This document shows, piece after piece, positions 23,701-35,446 of a DNA stretch of 64,000 nucleotides (its first letter is position 1; each line of letters starts with the position of its first letter). A program made the position numbers and the translations under genes. Below the pieces are notes generated by a model that saw nothing but the letters and a program-made list of their open reading frames with translations, did not search any database and had not been told where the DNA came from. Origin of the DNA: Polytrichum commune (Eukaryota; Streptophyta; Polytrichopsida; Polytrichales; Polytrichaceae); the NCBI GenBank assembly GCA_950295325.1, contig OX485806.1:12772001-12836000 (forward strand), given 5' to 3'.

Positions 23701-26700
23701 GTGAGCCTCAGAATTCCTTTCAATTATTGCAACTCACTCAGCGAGCATATCGTTGTCTATATCAACTCTATCTAGGTGTATAACTCCTGATAATTGCAAC
23801 CCAGAAGTTGCCAAGCTAGCCACTCTACAATAATGAGAGCTAATCCAATATGTGGTAGCAGGGTCCCCAGACGGCCAACGAACAAGCTCCATGTCCGATG
23901 GTGTACCAACACCGAAATCTCAAAACCCTCAAGAGTAAGTCCTTGACTTTTCACAGGTCGATAGTACCAGAATGTACTAACCATGTCAGTGACATGAGAT
24001 CTCAGTAACCTGAAAGCAAGAGGATGAATTTTCTCTAATAAATTCAACGATTAGAGTGCTCCCTGCGAATAGTCTGTATCGCACCAGGTTCGAGTTTTCT
24101 ACAAGTTAGAAAAGTAAAAGGTTAGTGTAGATCTCATGAATGATTTGGAACAAGCTAGTCCGGATTTTGTTAACCTCCAAGGGGAATTGATGCACATGCG
24201 CTTCATGGCGAATCGTGTGATAATAATGACGCATGGGATTTTTCACCTGTGTTAGTGAAATTCAGTTCTAGAAAGCTTTAAGCCCAGAATAAGGGCTAGA
24301 CTGTCTAATAATAGGTTGTCCTTGTTTCTAGGAGAACAAGTGCTCACTTAGAGTAGTTTGTTTTCACCATGATGAAGAATGTTTCAATTTAGGTTCTCTA
24401 TATTCATCCATAGATGATCATGCCATTTTTTGCCATATTTTGTTCACGAAAGGTGTAACCGAATAATCACCCTCACTGAATTTCGTGGTGAAGAGCTTAT
24501 GATTGAGAAGTATAAATATACGTATTCTTAAAACTGGATGCTGTTGTGTAGCAGTGGCCTGCAAATTACTGAGGCGATTCAGCTCCAAATGGAAGTTCAA
24601 CGCCGACTGCAAGACCAGCTTGAGGTAATTTTGGACCAGCTAAAGTTTTTCAACACTCTTGTAACCTCCCTTATACTCAGGTTTGAAAAGTTACATGACA
24701 AGATCAAGTATCTTAATCAATTCTATGAAATATCTTTGGGTGCAAAATTGGGGCATCCCCATTATAATTTATGGACACCCCTATCTCAACGTCTATATGC
24801 CCTGTATATTTGACTAACAACCCTCAAGTATACCTCATAAAACCTATTGCAGTGGGGGTCTGACATGAGTATGTTCATGTGAGTCTACTGAGTGCTTATG
24901 TTCTAGTAACCCACGGAATGTCGGTGATTAGGATTGGTACGAAGGAGCTATATAATTTTGTATCTTGATTCCACTGTCATTGTTATAGGTTCAAAGACAT
25001 CTGCAAATGCGGATTGAGGCGCAAGGAAAGTATCTACAATCCATACTGGAGAAAGCCAAAGAAACTCTGGCCGGTCACACTTCGGACTCCCCAAGCTTAG
25101 AAGCAGCACATGCCGAGCTCACCGAATTAGCCTCCAAAGTCACCACTGTGGGCCTTCTTCCTTCAGGCTTCTCCACCCTGGGTCTGCCAGGCATGGCCCA
25201 ACCTGATGTACTTATGACTGCAAATCATCATCAACTGCCGCGACAGCAATCTCGAAATTCGGACACTTCGTCACAGAAGAGCTACCTGACGAATCATGCT
25301 GCGAATGCTGACGAGAGTGGTGTATTCACTGCTAGTGGTGAACCTCAAGCTACTGGACCAACTGGTAATAATGTTAACTCATCTTTCTCGGCCATCTTGT
25401 TCTTGTTCTAATTTTGACCATTAACAGTGAATTTCACTAAATATCACAGTAAAAATACATAAGCAGGTAGACTACTTGATCTATAAATCTATTAACACGT
25501 GGTCAGGTTTTGATGCCCTCTACCAATTCGCAGGCAGGCAGAATGTCGATGCTGATGCAGGCAACGGTAGACACAAATCTAGCTTTCTGTTTCTATAGGT
25601 CTAAACCATTTAGACGAAGCCAGTCGTGTATATCTCTACAAGAAGAAATTCACAAGAATTTATGCTTCTAGCTGAGCATCTTGCAGCTGGAGACCAACCC
25701 AAGTTGTTATTACAGGGGTTGTTGTTGTTCTAGTCGTGTATATCTCTACAAGAAGAAATTTACAAGCACAAGATGATGCTTCTAGAGCTAGCAGAAGACC
25801 AACCCAAGTTTGATCGATAAGACCTGAAGAGGGTTGTTTCACTCGTCGTGTATATCTCTACAACAAATTTCATCACAAGCAAGAGATGCTTCTAGAGCAT
25901 CTGCAGCTAGCCGGAAACCAACCCAAGTTGATTACAGGGTTGTGGATCCAGTCGTGTATATCTCTACAAGAAGAAATTCACAAGCAACGAGATGATCTGC
26001 TTGATCTAGAGCTATAAGCAGAAGACCAACCCATGTGACCCGAGGGTTGTTCAAGGCGCACACGATCCCATCCAATTCTACTTGTCTGCATTCTTAGCTT
26101 TTACAAACGTCGTCTTGAACATGATGATGATGATGTATTCATATTTGACTCCTGTGGGAAGTTTCATCCACCTCATGACAATCAATCTTCTGCAATATCC
26201 GTTCGGGTAAAGTAAGGGAGTACTGCAGCCTGCCATCAGTTTTTACACCAACTCTGAAGTGGGTGATCTTATGCTGTTCAGAGGTGGATGATGATGATGA
26301 TGGTGTTGGGCAGGAGTCTTCCCTGGCATTCTTTGAAGAAGAGATGATTCAGATGAGTGCTAACCACCTCCACGCGCAGGGATCCAGCAACGCTAGATCA
26401 AACCACGCCCGCCTTGCCCATGCTGCAGCAGCTACAGTCACAATTTCATCCTCCTCCCAACTTCATCAGCCGATCAATTCCACCAGCTCCCCAGCTCCCA
26501 ACATAACTTTCTTATGGAATGGACCTGTGTTGGCTGGGCCAGACGGTGGTCCTGTTGCTGCTGCTGCTTCATCAACTCTAGGATGCAATGCTGATGCTGT
26601 GGCTATGGCTCTGGAGAGGCCGACCCCACGGCGGGTGGGGATTATCCCTGACTTCAAGCAGAGACAGGGGTTTGGATCTGATAATATTGCAGGAGGTGAT

Positions 26701-26931
26701 CATGGTAACTACAGTTTTGGTTCACAAGGTCTATATAGAGAAGAAATGGGACGGTCGGCTGCAAGTAGAAATATGATTACAGCGGTAGCTGCAGGCCCTT
26801 ATGTCAAGGCGGATGGATCTCATCTTCAGTTGCTGCACAATGCAAAGCAGGGCTTTTTAGAGTCTAGGAGGGGTAGCACTAGTGACCTTGACTTGAATTT
26901 TGGGTGGGAGAGGTACATTTCCTCATCATGA
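20718..26931 (+). CDS. MYB-CC family (GARP) transcription factor, PHR1-like, 7 coding exons
   Basis: Nuclear DNA-binding factor of the MYB-CC group, which includes PHR1/PHL phosphate-starvation regulators and APL. Exons: 20718-20967, 22710-22786, 23634-23700, 23862-23934, 24555-24624, 24989-25364, 26282-26931. All introns are GT-AG and phases match, giving 520 residues and a TGA stop. Residues 57-115 form the single GARP Myb-like repeat (PRLRWTPELHERFVDAV to the SHLQKYR signature). Residues 157-205 form the LHEQLE-type coiled coil (here LQDQLE), used for dimerisation. A short acidic run (DDDDD, 307-311) opens the last exon. Residues 507-511 read LDLNF, an EAR-like repression motif. The Met at 20718 is preferred over 20625 because upstream codons come from a TA repeat. 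No frameshift or premature stop was seen. The subgroup and the target genes cannot be decided from this sequence. Confidence 0.93.
23856..23861 (+). other. NAGNAG splice acceptor before MYB-CC exon 4
   Basis: The acceptor reads tagcag. Using the first AG adds one alanine codon relative to the second, with the frame kept in both cases. This is a classic tandem acceptor that often gives two isoforms. Confidence 0.75.
24549..24554 (+). other. NAGNAG splice acceptor before MYB-CC exon 5
   Basis: It reads tagcag again. The first AG adds one serine just before the coiled coil (D-S-G-L-Q against D-G-L-Q), with frame kept. Two successive exons share the same hexamer acceptor. Confidence 0.75.
25622..26056. 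repeat. Minisatellite in MYB-CC intron 6, 4 units of about 108 bp
   Basis: Units start with gtcgtgtatatctctacaa at 25623, 25733, 25845 and 25951 (spacings 110, 112, 106). Each unit has accaaccca and, 15-30 bases later, gggttgt, so each can fold as a small hairpin (caaccc with gggttg). The middle of each unit varies (gatgcttctagagc...gcag...). The array fills about half of the 917-base intron. Confidence 0.9.
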
Positions 26932-27660
26932 CTTTCTCATGTGAGTACACCTGACAGTTACTAAGTAGAACTGTGAGATTATAATTAGAGTGTAGATTGA
27001 GGTGGAGATGTTGTCAGATCAAAGCTCAGTCAACATCGATCAACACTTCGAGGTGGCAGCTATTAAGGGTGGTGAAGAAGAAGAGGAGGATTACGAGCAA
27101 GCTGAGAGTTAAGTGTAATTCCTGATGCATATAGCACTGGAGGGAGTGTTCAAGGTGGGTAATCCTGTATCAAGTTCAAGTTACCATAGTTACTGCATGT
27201 AGTTTGTCATGTTACTAGGTGTCTGTCTGCTCATGAATTGTATCCAATAGTTGGTCGGAAGCCTAGGCTGCTAATTGAGCTGAAATGATAAACAGTGAGA
27301 CTCTAAGTGTGTCTTCTTGTACAGTGGGTAATCCTCAAAATAACAGGTAGAAAGTCATTGGACACGTGGTGAGGGAATTAATGTCAGCTCTGCTACTTCG
27401 ATTTCCAAAGATTGGTGATGGACAAGTAGGCTTGTATCCGGAACATGTGGATGCATGATCTACTCCTGATTCTCAATGCACTATGTACTCTCCTTACAGT
27501 CCACTCCCTCGCAACCTGTTGTATGGAATTTGCACGTGTGGTACTACGTTGATGCCATTCAAGTGCAGATTTTGGTTCCCAAGTGTCCTGTCTGAACTCG
27601 CATTCTCTTAAGTATATGTGGCTTGAACTTGCACTATTGCGGTATCCATATCCTAATGTC
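26932..27660 (+). other. 3' flank of the MYB-CC gene
   Basis: Probably 3' UTR and downstream sequence. No coding similarity was seen. The transcript end is not determined: several AT-rich words could act as polyadenylation signals and none stands out. Confidence 0.4.
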
Positions 27661-27671
27661 CAATTTTCCTC

Positions 27672-27818
27672 ACATTCAACAGGCTTCTGGTATTCAAATT
27701 TCGAAAAAGCCTCCTTAATGCCTGGACTTGGACATTCAACTGACATTGCGCCTTCTGGTATTCAATATTCCAAAAAGCCTTGTGAATGCCTGGACTTGGA
27801 TATTCAATTGACATTTCA
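27672..27818. repeat. 68-bp direct repeat
   Basis: The phrase cttctggtattcaa...aaaaagcct...aatgcctggacttgga.attcaa.tgaca starts at 27684 and again at 27752. It lies immediately upstream of LINE remnant 1. Confidence 0.8.
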
Positions 27819-27839
27819 TTGGGAACTCATATCCCATCT

Positions 27840-28880
27840 ATTCAAGGATTGATGCTTCCAACTTTCACATATGTCAGTGAAATTTGGGGAGGCAACTTGA
27901 AAAGCTCTCATTGGAAGGTTTTCGAGAAGGTCATGAAGATGCATATGATGTTTCATGTCAAAGTGCGTTCTTCAAAAACTTATCATATTTTGTTGGCTGA
28001 ATTTGGAGGATTTCCCATAAAGTTATATGCTCTCAAGCTCATTATAGGCTCTCAATAACAACTTGCTCACGTATTTCCCTCTTGGTTAGTCAATAAAGCA
28101 GCCTCATTTTCCTGACACCTAGGCAAACATGGATTTAACACCTGACCCAAATTGACAACCATGTGGAAGTAATCATGAGGTCTATCTCATTGGGACACCC
28201 ATGACAACCCAAGTGCATCTAAAATAGCATATGATGATATCAAGGAGGCCTTTCTTGTTCAAGAGTGAAACTCTTTCCATCTCTTAGGGAAGAAACTAGA
28301 TGACCTCCAACTCAAGGATTTTCTCAAATACAAATGTGAATTATACTTCAAGCAACCATTGGCACCACCACAATGCAAGATCGTTGCTGCTTACCACACC
28401 TCAAACCATAGATTAGCCATTGAAACTGGATGATGGTCACCCGTCCCTATCTCTAGAGATACTAGACTATGCCATTTTTGCTCTTATAATGCAGTTGAAA
28501 ATGAGGCGCATTTTGTGTTGGAATGTCCCCTATATAAGCCCATTAGAGTTAAATTTTCATCATTATTTGATAATGTAGTCCTAAGGAGTCTCAAGTCCTT
28601 CACTCAATTGGACCACCAAGTTGATATTAACCTCTATCTCATGAAGGCAACTGCACTTTGCCACTCTAGAGAATTGGTTGGTTTAAAACCATTATGATGT
28701 ACTTGCAGTCCCATTAGCCTTTTGGGCTTCTTGGACTTTTCATTTCATGTGTTTTGGATTAACTAGATTTTATTTTCTCAAACTCTTTCCACCTTTTAAG
28801 CCCTACGGGCTTTATATTTTCTCTTGCATTCACACCATTCAGAATATCATTTTGTTGATACAAATTGATGGGAAATCATA
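27840..28880 (+). pseudogene. LINE retrotransposon 3' remnant, copy 1 (RT C-terminus and zinc-binding tail)
   Basis: In-frame stretches resemble the end of plant non-LTR reverse transcriptases. The first reads LPTFTY.SEIWGGNLKSSHW (from about 27850). Near 28465-28530 a C-x2-C...H...C pattern (LCHFCSYNA, then HFVLECP) matches the zinc-binding region that follows RT in plant LINEs (zf-RVT-like). The frame changes and stops several times, so it is dead. No endonuclease or RT catalytic core is present, consistent with 5' truncation during target-primed insertion. Two further copies of the same family lie at 29,140-29,640 (+) and 53,950-54,650 (-). The 3' boundary is approximate; no clear poly(A) tail was seen. 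Confidence 0.65.
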
Positions 28881-28929
28881 ATGGAAATTTCTTAACATCC
28901 CAACATCACAAAATATCACATATGAGGGT

Positions 28930-29140
28930 ACCTCTCATTTGAAATAAAAACCTTGAAATAGTATGTAGCTTGTAAATTGTAAATTTATGTTAATTTTGAT
29001 GCCTAAATTATTTCTTAAAGACCATGAATTAGTGCAGTCCAAGTCATTTGAGATGAATCAACTACAAACTTATAGGAGGTTCAAGCTTTTATTTTGGATG
29101 GATGAGAGGTATGCTCATACACAATAATATTCCACTCTCC
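28930..29140 (+). repeat. Dispersed repeat Y, copy 2
   Basis: Diverged copy of 19,095-19,310 (aaataaaaaccttgaaatag, gtccaagtcatttgagatga, acaaacttataggaggtt, ttggatggatgagag). It abuts LINE remnant 2. Confidence 0.7.
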
Positions 29141-29640
29141 CTTGCTAAAGAGTGAAACTCTTTCCACCTCATAGAAAGGAATTAGATTTCCTTCACCTCA
29201 AGGACTTTCTCAACTATGATTGTGAATCGTACTTGAAGCAATCATTGACATCACCCCAATGCAAAAATTATCGAGTTGCTTACTGCACCTCAAATCATAG
29301 ACTTGACATTAAAATAGGTTGGTGGTCAATTATCCCAATCCCTAAAGATACATAGTTGCAATGTAGTTGAAAAAGAAGCACACTTTGTGTTGGAGTAACC
29401 TTATAACTCCATTAGTCATAGGTTTCTTTCCGTGTTTCAAAATGAAGTACTAGTTAGGTAGTCTCAAGTCATTCTACAAAATGGACCAACAAATTGATAT
29501 CAGCCACTAACTCACAGAGGCACACTACAATCCATTTCTCTAGGGAATCAACCTCTTTGTCATCATCTTGATGTACTTTTAGTCCCACAAGTCTTTTGGC
29601 TTCCCAAAATTTTATATCAACTTCATTTCATTCCACAAAA
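29140..29640 (+). pseudogene. LINE retrotransposon 3' remnant, copy 2
   Basis: The 67-codon ORF at 29152-29355 (LKDFLNYDCESYLKQSL, then YCTSNHRLDIK.GWWS) parallels the sequence before the zinc-binding tail of copy 1 at about 28,300-28,460. The tail region after 29,355 has lost frame but still aligns in DNA (aagcacactttgtgttgga, then tgatgtacttttagtccca). It is shorter than copy 1 and independently truncated. Confidence 0.6.
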
Positions 29641-30812
29641 TTATATTTTGAAATGCATTTGGAACATAGTCTAGAATGGTAACTCCTATTTTGTGCTAAA
29701 GGGAATATTCAAACTGTGTCAATGTGTTGACGAGTTCAGGGTAACCATTCAATACAAATTTATGCATTTTTAGCCCTTGCTAATACTTGTGGACCGTGGT
29801 TGACAAGGTATTCAGTGCAATGGTGTATTCCAAAACAAATTGACACCTATAAGCTCAAGCCTGTCACACCTAGTGTCATGCCATACATGGTTCCCTACCC
29901 AAACGGAATGTTACTTAAGAGAAACCCTATACATGTTCAACATCTCAAGCAATTTTATAAAGGAACTTTCATGCATTCTTAACTCATTGGACATCCATCT
30001 CATATTCTAACCAAGAGTAAGCTACAAATATTTAAATAAGCTAAATGAAAGGGTACAAGGAGGGACAAGATAAAATTATTAGTCTTCTTTAATAAGGAAA
30101 CAAAAAAGAGAGGGAAAAAAGAAGGCAAGGTGGAACAAAGCATGTTTTAACCCTTGCTTAACCTCTCATAGAGTCGTATGTGAACATGGATAACATGGTC
30201 TTCTAAATTAAGTGGAGATACTGTTATGATGCATGGATTAACTAACATGAAATTAGTGTTTTTTGGGGTTTGGTAACCCCTCTTGTGTGGTCCTTATGAA
30301 TAACCATTGTTTACTTGCTATTGAATGAAGGTGAGGGAAAAAAAAACATGTTTTTGTCAAATCTAAGTTGTTAAAATTGATCAGAGATCACATTCACACA
30401 TCCTTAACTTATGAAGTTTTTCGTCTTTCTATACTTCATGTTCTCTTCCATCAGCTTGGAATTCAGACTGAATCTGAATCAAGATTCTGTAGCCAACTAA
30501 GACTACCTAGGGCAAGAGAGCATGCGATATCCCCACTTAATAATATTATGAATATGGTTGGTGCCCTCAAAAAACTTCATGAAGTCCATGTAAGCATATT
30601 CATGTGTGAGCCCAAATTCGTGCCCACATGTCAACCTTATCTTAAAAATCATTAAAAGATTGAGGAGTGGTGCGGGATTGAGTTGAGAAAAATATAAAAA
30701 TAGTGGTGTGCTTGAAGTTCTAGACATATTCTGGTTAGCTTAGATTTAGTGGACTAATGGGTGGGATTGGGATGCCTAAAGTAAAAACCAAAAAGGATTG
30801 AATTAATTAGAA
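29641..30812. other. Intergenic, no recognised gene
   Basis: Short ORFs at 29,800-29,982 (+) and 30,368-30,655 (+) resemble nothing I can name. No tandem or inverted repeat was seen. Confidence 0.4.
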
Positions 30813-31946
30813 TTAGAATTGAGTGAGGATTAAGCTCAAGCAAAGGGAGGTCAAGTTATTGCCTGTTTTATGCTTACATTGCCACAGTTTAAGAGGGGTC
30901 GGCTTAGGAGCATTGGCTTTTGAATTCGGAGGTGGAAAAGGCTCGGAGGCCCTGGTATTTCTGGGCTCTAGGAGTGAGGGGGTCCAGGAAAGCTCGAAAG
31001 AAGAGCTCTCGGCAGGGAGAGCGAGAGAAGAGAAGGGGGACAAGGAGGTTGAGGGCGCAACCCAGTAGAGGCAGGGCGGCGTCTGGTGATCAGGGTTGCG
31101 GCAAGCCTGAAAAAAGGGCAGCATTGGTGCGAGTAAGAGAGAGCCTTCTGATTCGGCAGCTGACTTCAAAGCGTGCTAGCTGAGGATTGGTGTGCAGCGA
31201 CGAATTGTGTTTGTCTCGGCGGCTGGAAGGGCAATCAACATCTAGGGAGGTCGAGTGAACGGACCTGGCGTGGTTGATTTTAGCTTGGCTTCTGTGGGAG
31301 TCTCAACGATTTGTCTCAAAAGTTCTTTGAGGAAGGCGAGGATTCAAAATGAATGGTTACAGCCAAGACCCAATTGAATTGTGCTGCGAATGCGAAGAAA
31401 GCTTTTGTGCGGGAGGTCAGGGGTCATTTCGACTCGGCTGATCCCTGCATTTCCAATTACAGAAGACCGGGGTGGAATGTGGCCAAGGACGAGGGTGTTT
31501 CGATTCAGATATTTCTCTTGTAGGTTGGCTTGCAGTGACTTCGGATTCCTCATCAGGGGGCTCCGACTTCTTTGGTTGTGGGATTCTGTGCACTGGGTTA
31601 CTCGGAGGTCAAGGATGCAGCCCTCAGAAGGGTGGAAGTGTGCGAGGGGGTGATCAATGAGCAGTCAGTCGGTGGGTTACGAGAGTTGAGATGTTGCAAC
31701 CAGGAGCAAGGTTGGGGCATAGATCCTAGACCTCAGGGCCCAAGGAAGAGCCATAGGGTGGCTGGATTGAGGTCGTTGGCTCCAGCGGGAAAGGTTCGGT
31801 TGGGGCTCCAGAGGGAGAGACTGCAGGGGTGCCCTAATCGCCAGCCCGGATGCTCACTGTTGTACGAAGTTAAGACCAGTTTTGATTGGGCATTGGGTTG
31901 GTTGAGGGCGAGATGGTTAAGCATTAAGGAGGAAGGCAACAATTAG
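30813..31946. other. GC-richer block with overlapping ORFs, nature unknown
   Basis: Base composition rises sharply against both flanks. Overlapping ORFs of 80-124 codons exist on both strands (for example 31,572-31,946 + and 30,813-31,169 -), but none resembles a known family and no frame stays open throughout. An AATAAA word at 32,159-32,164 could end a plus-strand transcript. A decayed gene or the internal part of an unrecognised retroelement are the main options. Confidence 0.3.
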
Positions 31947-33344
31947 GAGAGTGTGTTCAATTAGTTAGATAGATTGAAGTGGCACAGTGAATGCCATGTG
32001 GCAATGTGGTGTTGTTAATGCCATGGAGATATAGTTTAGGCTGGATAAGTAGTTACCATTGTATAGGTTGGAGGCTTTTGAGTGGGTGTTGTTTTGTGTG
32101 TGTGAATGCCCAGGGGCAAGAAGAGTATTCCTAAATACTTGATTTCTTGTGGCATTTAAATAAAAAGGCTTGTGTTGAGATTTACACTCTGGAGTATTGA
32201 GCATCAAGTTATTGGTTGGGTGATGCAAACAAGTACATGTGAGCCATAGGCTCTCACCCAGACTAGGACGCATAAGGGTGGGGGTTTATGGCTTACATCA
32301 TTCCACTTTGCAATTGCTTTAGTTCATATTGGACTTGGAGGTATCACACTGAAATGTAGTCCAGATTTCAGTAGGTTGGACTCGAATTCAAAGAAATCAC
32401 ATGAGTTTCTGGTGATCACATTTCTTCAATGTGCAGCCTACCCCTCGGAATTTGGGAGTCATGTCATTAGATTTCAAAGCTAGCGGAATTGATTTTGTAA
32501 GGCAGAAGCATCCAATTCTGTCAGTGACCCAATTATAACACCAATCTTTTGTCTCATAGTGGGCAACTGCATACTCAACAAAAATTTCAGTTTCAGTCAC
32601 AAACTTGGCTTCCTCATCTTCAAGTTGCACCAGACTTTAATTACCATGCCGGTTTCTTTGGAACACACCCATTCTTTTCCGTGCGATTGGCTCTGAGGAA
32701 TGGTCACAGTGATGGGAGCCTGTCTGTCTAAGCAGAACAGGTGAATTTTAAGTCGTGTTTTCATGTATTTTAGCTGGGAATTTGGCAATGGCCATGTTTG
32801 TGAATCTGACTGTAGTTGCCTGCAGCTCTTACAAGTGTGGATGGAAAAGTATCTGCAGAACAATTTTCTTGGATAAACATTCCTTCTGTGGAGAATACTC
32901 TTTCATCATTGTGGCTTGTAATTGGTCCACAGCCATTTTCCCCTTGATATATACGAATGGCACACAAATTCCGTAGCAAAAATGTCTGAGCTATTCGTAC
33001 AAAAACCCGTTATAAATAATCTGTTCTTAAATTCGTTTCAAACTGGAGCTTCACAATGCAATTTGAAATGTGCATGCAATATTTAATGCTTACACTATCC
33101 ATTACGTAATAAACTTAAAAATATTCTGCCATTCTGAAAAATGTTCTTATTATCAAGAATTGGAGTGGTGGCCATAAGAGTAAAATATCTGACAAGGAGC
33201 TTTGAGCTATTGATGCAGGAGGACGTGGGGATGATAGTGGTCCTGTTGATGAATGGGCCAGAAATACATTTGATAACTGGAGGGAGATGCCATGAGTTAA
33301 GAGGACTTGTTGACAGCCTTGCTTTTTATAAGAATACATTTCTT
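31947..33344. other. Intergenic, no recognised gene
   Basis: ORFs of 60-102 codons on both strands overlap with no family identity. A possible polyadenylation word lies at 32,159. Nothing else stood out. Confidence 0.4.
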
Positions 33345-33690
33345 AAACGGACACCTATATTTGAGTGGTGTATGGTGGTTACGTGGGGATCTTGGGATGA
33401 ATTCCAAAAAGATGTGTTTAAAAGAGATTGGATTGTGTCATCAAATCTTGTTAACCATTCTAGATTCAATAATCAACACAATTGGGGGGACATGTCTGAT
33501 CACTTAATGAGAAAGACTTGAAAATTCTTCACTTTGATTTAAAACAGGTCATATGAATGAGCTTCAAAGATAAAGAGGAAAATGGTTGCGGCCACTATTT
33601 TAGTTGATAATCACCTTGCACTAATTGTGTGTTTCATATCCTACACGAATTGGGTGCAAAGCTAAAATTGACCGTTTAAGACCTCCTTAC
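33345..33690 (+). repeat. Dispersed repeat X, copy 2
   Basis: Shares ggacacctatatt.gagtggt, then tcaacacaattggggggac, then cacttaatgag, then tgtttcatatcc with 62,010-62,350, and parts with 14,640-14,910. The 126-codon ORF at 33,141-33,521 runs into the repeat and is not a recognised protein. Weaker similarity continues near 34,250-34,460. Confidence 0.6.
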
Positions 33691-34699
33691 CTTATAATGG
33701 AAGTCACAAGCATATAGTCTTCCAGTTTCTTAGAATACAAAAGCAACTCCAAAAAAAAGCTTCTTAGGAATATTTGAGCAACTCCAAACCATGTTCTAAA
33801 GACAACTGACCCTTGTGGGTGTTATAGAGAGCTGCCATCTTGGAATTTGATTTTTGATTTATGCAATTTGCACTCCATTCAGATTAGTAAACCTTGAGGA
33901 AGACAAGAAAACTGAAATCCCAACAACAAGTGAGGAATTGCTTGTCCTGGCTCGAGCAAATCCCCACCCAATTGAACAACCACATTGTATGGTTTTGGTC
34001 AAGATTTTTTTTTTTTTTTTTTTCAAATTTCAATTTTTAATTGAAGCAATGTAAGAGACATGCGAGGCAATGTGGTTGTGCTCACAGAAATGAGAAGAGT
34101 GTTGCGCTATACTCCAGGTTTGTAAGAGAAAACTGGAAGGTGGATGTTACTTGAAGTGGGCTTTAGGATTTGCACTAACTGGTGACTTGTCGGGGTTGTT
34201 AAATCATAAGTAGATTGACATGAGCATCTTCAAGTTAAGTTTCTTGGCTATAGGTTTTATTGGGGTCCGTTCCTCATCTAGAGGGTTTGGAGCAGGGATT
34301 TCCAAAACAAATTTCAAGATCATCTCCTCATCTGTGGTTCCAAAATTTTTGAGGAAAATGGTTACAGCTGTGATTTGCATTTCCTAATCATGATCCCAAG
34401 GAGGTCATTACTCAAAGTGTCCATTTAGGTCCACTCACCTTGCAATACTGTAACTTTGAAGTTTACAATATTGCATGATATTTTGGTGAGGAAGCTAGGA
34501 CATGAGCATGAGCATGAGCATGAGCTGGCCCCTATTACCATATTTTTGGGCCCTACCCGTAATTTATGGGGATTATTTAAAGTGATCCTTAGACCCCTAT
34601 AACCAACTTTCCATGAGGGTTGCCCATTCTAATATTTATGTTGTCCGTTGTAATTTTGATGTTACCCATTTCACAGCATGGTAGGGTGTGACAAATATG

Positions 34700-35430
34700 G
34701 TTGGATTGCTTTGAGGGAGCTCACAAAGAATGTAGATGAGAGAATTTCGTGAATATTGACAAATAAAAATAAAAAATAAAAAATTGGAGTTTGTATGGAC
34801 CTTTTGTGAAACTTGGAAGGACTTGAGCTTGGCCCTAGTACTACACAATACTAGTCTTGAATGGCAAAGCTCATATACATGTGGATGAGGGAATTTAATG
34901 AATATTGACCCCCCCCCCCAAAAAAAATAGAATTAAATTTGTTTGCACTTTTTATGTAATTTTCAAGGTTGAGGGCTTGAGCTTGGAATTTATACTATAA
35001 AATATTATTCTTGAAGGCCAAAGCTCATGTACATGTAGTTGAGAGAATTTCATGAATATTGAGAAGAAAAAAAATTGAGATTGAAATTTATTTGCACTTT
35101 TTGTGAAATTTTAAAGGTTGAGCGCTTGAGCTTGCCACTAATACTACACAATAATAGTCTTGAAGGGCAAAGCTCATATACATTTAGATGAGGAACTTTT
35201 ATGTATATTGAAAAAAATAAAATTGAAATAGGAAGTTCTTTGCACATTCTATGAAAATTTAAGGATTGAGGGCTTGAGGTCGGCCCTAGTACTACACAAT
35301 ACTAGTCTTGAAGGGCAAAAGCCATATACATGCGGATGAGAATGTTTCATAACTATTGAAAAGATGAATCTAATTTGGAACTCATTTGGGCCTTTTGTGA
35401 GAATTAGCACGTTGAATTGTGACATTGTCA
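34700..35430. repeat. Tandem repeat, about 150 bp, 5 diverged copies
   Basis: Units are marked by cttgaa.ggcaaagctcatatacatg.ggatgag at 34,855, 35,014, 35,159 and 35,307, with an earlier diverged one near 34,703 (spacings 159, 145, 148). Each also carries gagggcttgagcttggccctagtactacacaata. Minus-strand ORFs here repeat with a period near 50 codons because the unit length is close to a multiple of three. Confidence 0.85.
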
Positions 35431-35446
35431 CTTGTTAGTACTAAGC

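Noticed and set aside
25622-26056. CRISPR-like array
   Set aside because: Repeats are imperfect, the units are 106-112 bp with no regular spacer, and the array lies within a plant intron; it is a minisatellite.
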